Shown here piece by piece: positions 8,401 through 9,854 of a stretch of 9,854 nucleotides of DNA. The notes beneath the pieces were generated by a model. It had not been told where the DNA came from. It was given only the letters and a program-made list of their open reading frames with translations, and did not search any database. Every line of letters starts with the position of its first letter. Position 1 is the first letter of the stretch. The DNA comes from Bacteroidota bacterium (GTDB lineage Bacteria; Bacteroidota; Bacteroidia; NS11-12g; UBA9320): the NCBI GenBank assembly GCA_003485825.1, contig DNHN01000128.1, positions 1-9,854 on the forward strand, in the 5' to 3' direction. The translations under genes were made by a program, and so were the position numbers.

Positions 8401-9343
8401 AGAAGACGCTGGATTGAATGAAGGTGGTGCTGAGAAGTTCGATATGAGAACAGGTGTTCTGAATTATAAAGGGCAAGATTTGCCAGCAGGACGATCCATA
8501 TTCCCTGGCTATGCCATTAACATAAATACTGGAGAGAGACTCAATATAATCATTGGAGAGGATTCATATCAAAGAGGCGATAATGGAAATGATATGAAAT
8601 GGAACCCTACGGATAATGCGGGTGTATTCAACGGTAATTATACTCGATTTGGAGGGAGACACTTTATTTATGTGATGGGTTCACATCAAGGTATTACTGC
8701 AGGATTACACCCTAAGCTGCCTATATATGACGAAGGGAACGCGTACTATGATCTTCTTAGTACTATGACTCCTACTAATAGAGCAACTAACTTAAGAGCA
8801 ATATTTCAAAACTGTGACTGGATCATACCTACTTACTTAGAGCTAGGCAAGTCTATGATAGAAAATGCTGATGGAATCCCAGTACCACCCAATGAGGTTA
8901 AAATCAGACTGAGAGTAGCACAGCCTTATGGGTCTACTGATCAAACTGAGAACGGGGGGCTTCCTAAGTTTAAGTTTGGTACTCAAGATATATATAATGA
9001 TATCAACTCAGATAACGGGAAAGCAGCTTTAGACTTAGCTATTATGACGCCTAATCCATATTATGCATTCTCAGGATATGAAGGAAGTGCTATTGACAAT
9101 GCGGTGAAGATTAGAAATCTCCCTCCGAAGTGCGATATATCTATATATACCTTAGACGGCTCACTGGTTCGACGTATAAATAAAGATGATGAGTCTACAG
9201 AGGTCACCTGGAACCTAAAAAATAATGCTAGTGTACCTATTGCGAGTGGATTATATATTATTCATATTGATGCTGGTGATTTGGGAGAGAAAGTGTTGAA
9301 ATGGATGGGAATAATGAGAGAGCTTGACCTTGACTCTTTCTAA
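5474..9343 (+). CDS. Large secreted protein with T9SS-type C-terminal sorting region, function unknown
   Basis: This 1289-residue protein has a signal peptide (basic start, hydrophobic residues 8-21, cut expected after Ala22 in VFA-K) and no lipobox cysteine, so it is exported but not a lipoprotein. No enzyme motif was recognised. Residues about 60-500 carry conserved-looking blocks: NNVRTKILNGGDMWWDL (62-78), a calcium-loop-like DVNRNGIYD (189-197) followed by GGDYP, VDADLGNFADDYVGCD (290-305) and GYGLNPPSVGVDFFEGP (325-341). After GPDAPEIEV (499-507) comes a beta-rich, Ig/fibronectin-like stretch with FQGYRVFQLK. The end (about 1187-1289) has PNPYYAF, a beta-sandwich pattern and SGLYIIHID, as in T9SS type A sorting domains. 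From memory these blocks recur together in long uncharacterised Bacteroidota proteins. About ten cysteines suggest disulfides outside the cell. I infer T9SS export to the surface or medium and work with the adjacent receptor. The start at 5474 is preferred to Met5 because it keeps the full basic signal-peptide region. Confidence 0.9.
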   Translation: MKKEMRKVMFAAAVLMVVSVFAKENVNTEEPNNTRSESANTMKMKFGNDCDPATQSADLDVNNVRTKILNGGDMWWDLNNAKYEIPKLPTETNEVRKHSLFSGAIWIGGEDDAKQLKLAAMTYRQRGSDFWPGPINPGTGTTDKTQCDVWDKIFEVSGQEIIDHAANYQSGLIDDNIQDWPGQYAPYKDVNRNGIYDPQGGDYPVLQDKCKGQDIDNNPEDQPDQMLWWIYNDRGNIHSETQGDPIGVEMQTTAFAFATNDEINDMSFYSTRIVNRASSELTNTYFGQWVDADLGNFADDYVGCDVGLSLGFCYNGDDNDEGVLGYGLNPPSVGVDFFEGPSVDTTINGIDTSIELGMSKFVYYNNNANSINGNPGLATDFYNYLRGKWRTGTDIQFGGDGITGTDGTAANYMFPFDTDPAHPNKNWNERQAGNQPADRRFIQSSGPFVLKPGATQRLTVGVVWARTNFGGADGSLLLLKQASRKAQTLFDQCFDLVDGPDAPEIEVHEQDRQIVLSFGQTDGPNVELYNDILFEENQTREYNFQGYRVFQLKNASVSLSELDNQSRAREIFQCDLIDDFENLFENEYDIDVDADVLKLRVRGANEGLRHTVRITEDQFATGSDKTLVNSKVYDYIVLSYAAADGGARPLYLEGRKVKKFSAMPHKLEPKFGGSSVPSVYGDGPELERVSGKGNGNNELEMTQESVDAIMANNSILNPKYENGMGPVNIKVIDPLKVPLGNFELSLIPKNFTANTGNDEDSLFADSTMWVLVKVNEGALNDTVYADTTINYENEQVILESTTGKKILDWGFAVTINQIAEPGREPGRYEDNGLISWTVEFSDPSNEWLTAVRDNDATTALQFGAFDWIRSGVTGQAQLYDDPSWHDYATSKYGGSAQPLDRNGVYERIWDGRIAPARLVSNTQRSNASDRTATSVQPMTYGYAGLAGIGLNNLSSVDIVITPDESKWTKCVVLEMGEDAGLNEGGAEKFDMRTGVLNYKGQDLPAGRSIFPGYAININTGERLNIIIGEDSYQRGDNGNDMKWNPTDNAGVFNGNYTRFGGRHFIYVMGSHQGITAGLHPKLPIYDEGNAYYDLLSTMTPTNRATNLRAIFQNCDWIIPTYLELGKSMIENADGIPVPPNEVKIRLRVAQPYGSTDQTENGGLPKFKFGTQDIYNDINSDNGKAALDLAIMTPNPYYAFSGYEGSAIDNAVKIRNLPPKCDISIYTLDGSLVRRINKDDESTEVTWNLKNNASVPIASGLYIIHIDAGDLGEKVLKWMGIMRELDLDSF
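6038..6064 (+). other. Calcium-binding-loop-like motif in the secreted protein
   Basis: Residues 189-197 read DVNRNGIYD, with Asp/Asn at alternate positions and a central glycine, as in dockerin or EF-hand-like calcium loops of secreted proteins. It is followed by PQGGDYP. Calcium binding is inferred from this spacing only; there is a single copy and no paired second loop was found. Confidence 0.5.
9032..9340 (+). other. T9SS-like C-terminal sorting region with extended tail
   Basis: Residues about 1187-1289 resemble a T9SS type A C-terminal domain. PNPYYAF (1193-1199) matches the usual PNP opening, VKIRNLP and CDISIYTLDGSLVRRI give the central strands, and IASGLYIIHI gives the usual (L/S)SGxYxx strand. 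The final strand GEKVLKW is followed by GIMRELDLDSF, whereas ordinary type A domains stop soon after a short lysine-rich strand. In known T9SS this domain is recognised by the translocon and PorV, then removed by the sortase PorU. Whether this variant is cut cannot be told from the sequence. Confidence 0.72.
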
Positions 9344-9371
9344 TTAGGAATTAGATAAATTTAGAAAATCA

Positions 9372-9854
9372 ATGAAGAAATTAATAATATTATCAATACT
9401 AGTATCAGCAAGTACTGTACTATTTGCCGGGAACCCGGATAGAATAGGCCAAGCAGGTGCTACACAGTTAAACATCAATGGCTTTGGACGAAGCTCTGGA
9501 TGGGGATGGGCTGCTATGAGTAGTGTGTCTGGTCTAGAAGGAATCTATAATAACATAGGTGGCCTAGCACGTACGGACAATACTGAAATCATTTTCTCGC
9601 GAACCGCATGGTTGATGGGAAGTGATATTAATATCAATACATTTGGGTTTGCTCAAAGTATCGGTGGTAGTGGTGCTCTAGGTGTTAGCATAATGAGTTA
9701 CGATATGGGTGAAATTCCTATTACTACTTACGAACAGCCAGATGGAGGTATAGGTACTTATAAGCCAAGATTTACCAATATTACTGCAGCTTATTCGAAG
9801 CGATTTACACAGGAGATTTCAGGGGGTATTGGGTTTAAGGTATTCTCAGAATCT
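9372..9854 (+). CDS. PorV/PorQ-family outer-membrane protein, N-terminal fragment (3' end outside window)
   Basis: The frame is open from the ATG at 9372 to the window edge, giving the first 161 residues. A signal peptide (MKKLIILSILVSASTVLFA, cut after Ala19) is followed by NPDRIGQAGATQLNINGFGR, close to the mature N-terminus of PorV/PorQ-family proteins (typically NPDRRGTAGA). SVSGLEGIYNNIGGLA (51-66) occupies the place of the family's usual ...A.YWNPAGLA segment, then alternating beta strands (FGFAQSIGGSGALGVSIMSY; ITAAYSKRFTQEISGGIGFK) follow as in a FadL-like barrel. PorV is the T9SS outer-membrane shuttle that carries sorting-domain proteins from the SprA translocon to the attachment complex; PorQ is a related T9SS component. 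This copy starts 28 bases after a probable T9SS cargo gene, so it may be a locus-specific partner rather than the core PorV. Assignment to PorV rather than another family member is not possible from the fragment. Confidence 0.83.
   Translation, partial: MKKLIILSILVSASTVLFAGNPDRIGQAGATQLNINGFGRSSGWGWAAMSSVSGLEGIYNNIGGLARTDNTEIIFSRTAWLMGSDININTFGFAQSIGGSGALGVSIMSYDMGEIPITTYEQPDGGIGTYKPRFTNITAAYSKRFTQEISGGIGFKVFSES

Noticed and set aside
6525..9405. The palindrome ATACTAGTAT occurs at 6525-6534 and again at 9396-9405 and was considered as an operator or recombination site.
   Set aside because: Both copies lie inside coding sequence in different reading contexts, and the ACTAGT core is common in this AT-rich DNA; no flanking similarity was seen.

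Overview
The window looks like a chromosomal piece of a Bacteroidota (Bacteroidetes) bacterium. The evidence is AT-rich coding DNA with many AGA arginine codons, weak A-rich translation starts without a strong Shine-Dalgarno, and TonB-dependent receptors that begin with a carboxypeptidase-regulatory-like domain. A very large secreted protein ends in a C-terminal region like a type IX secretion system (T9SS) sorting domain, and a protein of the PorV/PorQ outer-membrane family follows. Genus or family cannot be set from this window alone; the family resemblances come from memory of protein families, not from a search.

Layout, all genes on the + strand: (1) 1-594, the 3' end of a TonB-dependent receptor cut by the left edge; (2) 633-1586, a complete D-isomer 2-hydroxyacid dehydrogenase of the phosphoglycerate-dehydrogenase type; (3) 1673-5437, a complete 1254-residue TonB-dependent receptor, paralogous to gene 1; (4) 5474-9343, a 1289-residue secreted protein with a T9SS-like C-terminal domain; (5) from 9372 past the right edge, the start of a PorV/PorQ-like outer-membrane beta-barrel protein. 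No intergenic gap exceeds 86 bases. I saw no RNA gene, mobile element, CRISPR array or convincing terminator.

Genes 3-5 are separated by only 36 and 28 bases and probably form one transcription unit. They read as a cell-envelope cassette: an outer-membrane receptor, a large surface or extracellular protein probably exported by T9SS, and a PorV-like protein. PorV itself carries T9SS cargo in known systems. No SusD-like lipoprotein or glycan-degrading enzyme is present, so this is not a classical polysaccharide-utilisation locus. The main points of interest are this possible receptor-cargo-PorV cassette, the unusual tail of the cargo, and the metabolic dehydrogenase set between two receptor paralogues.
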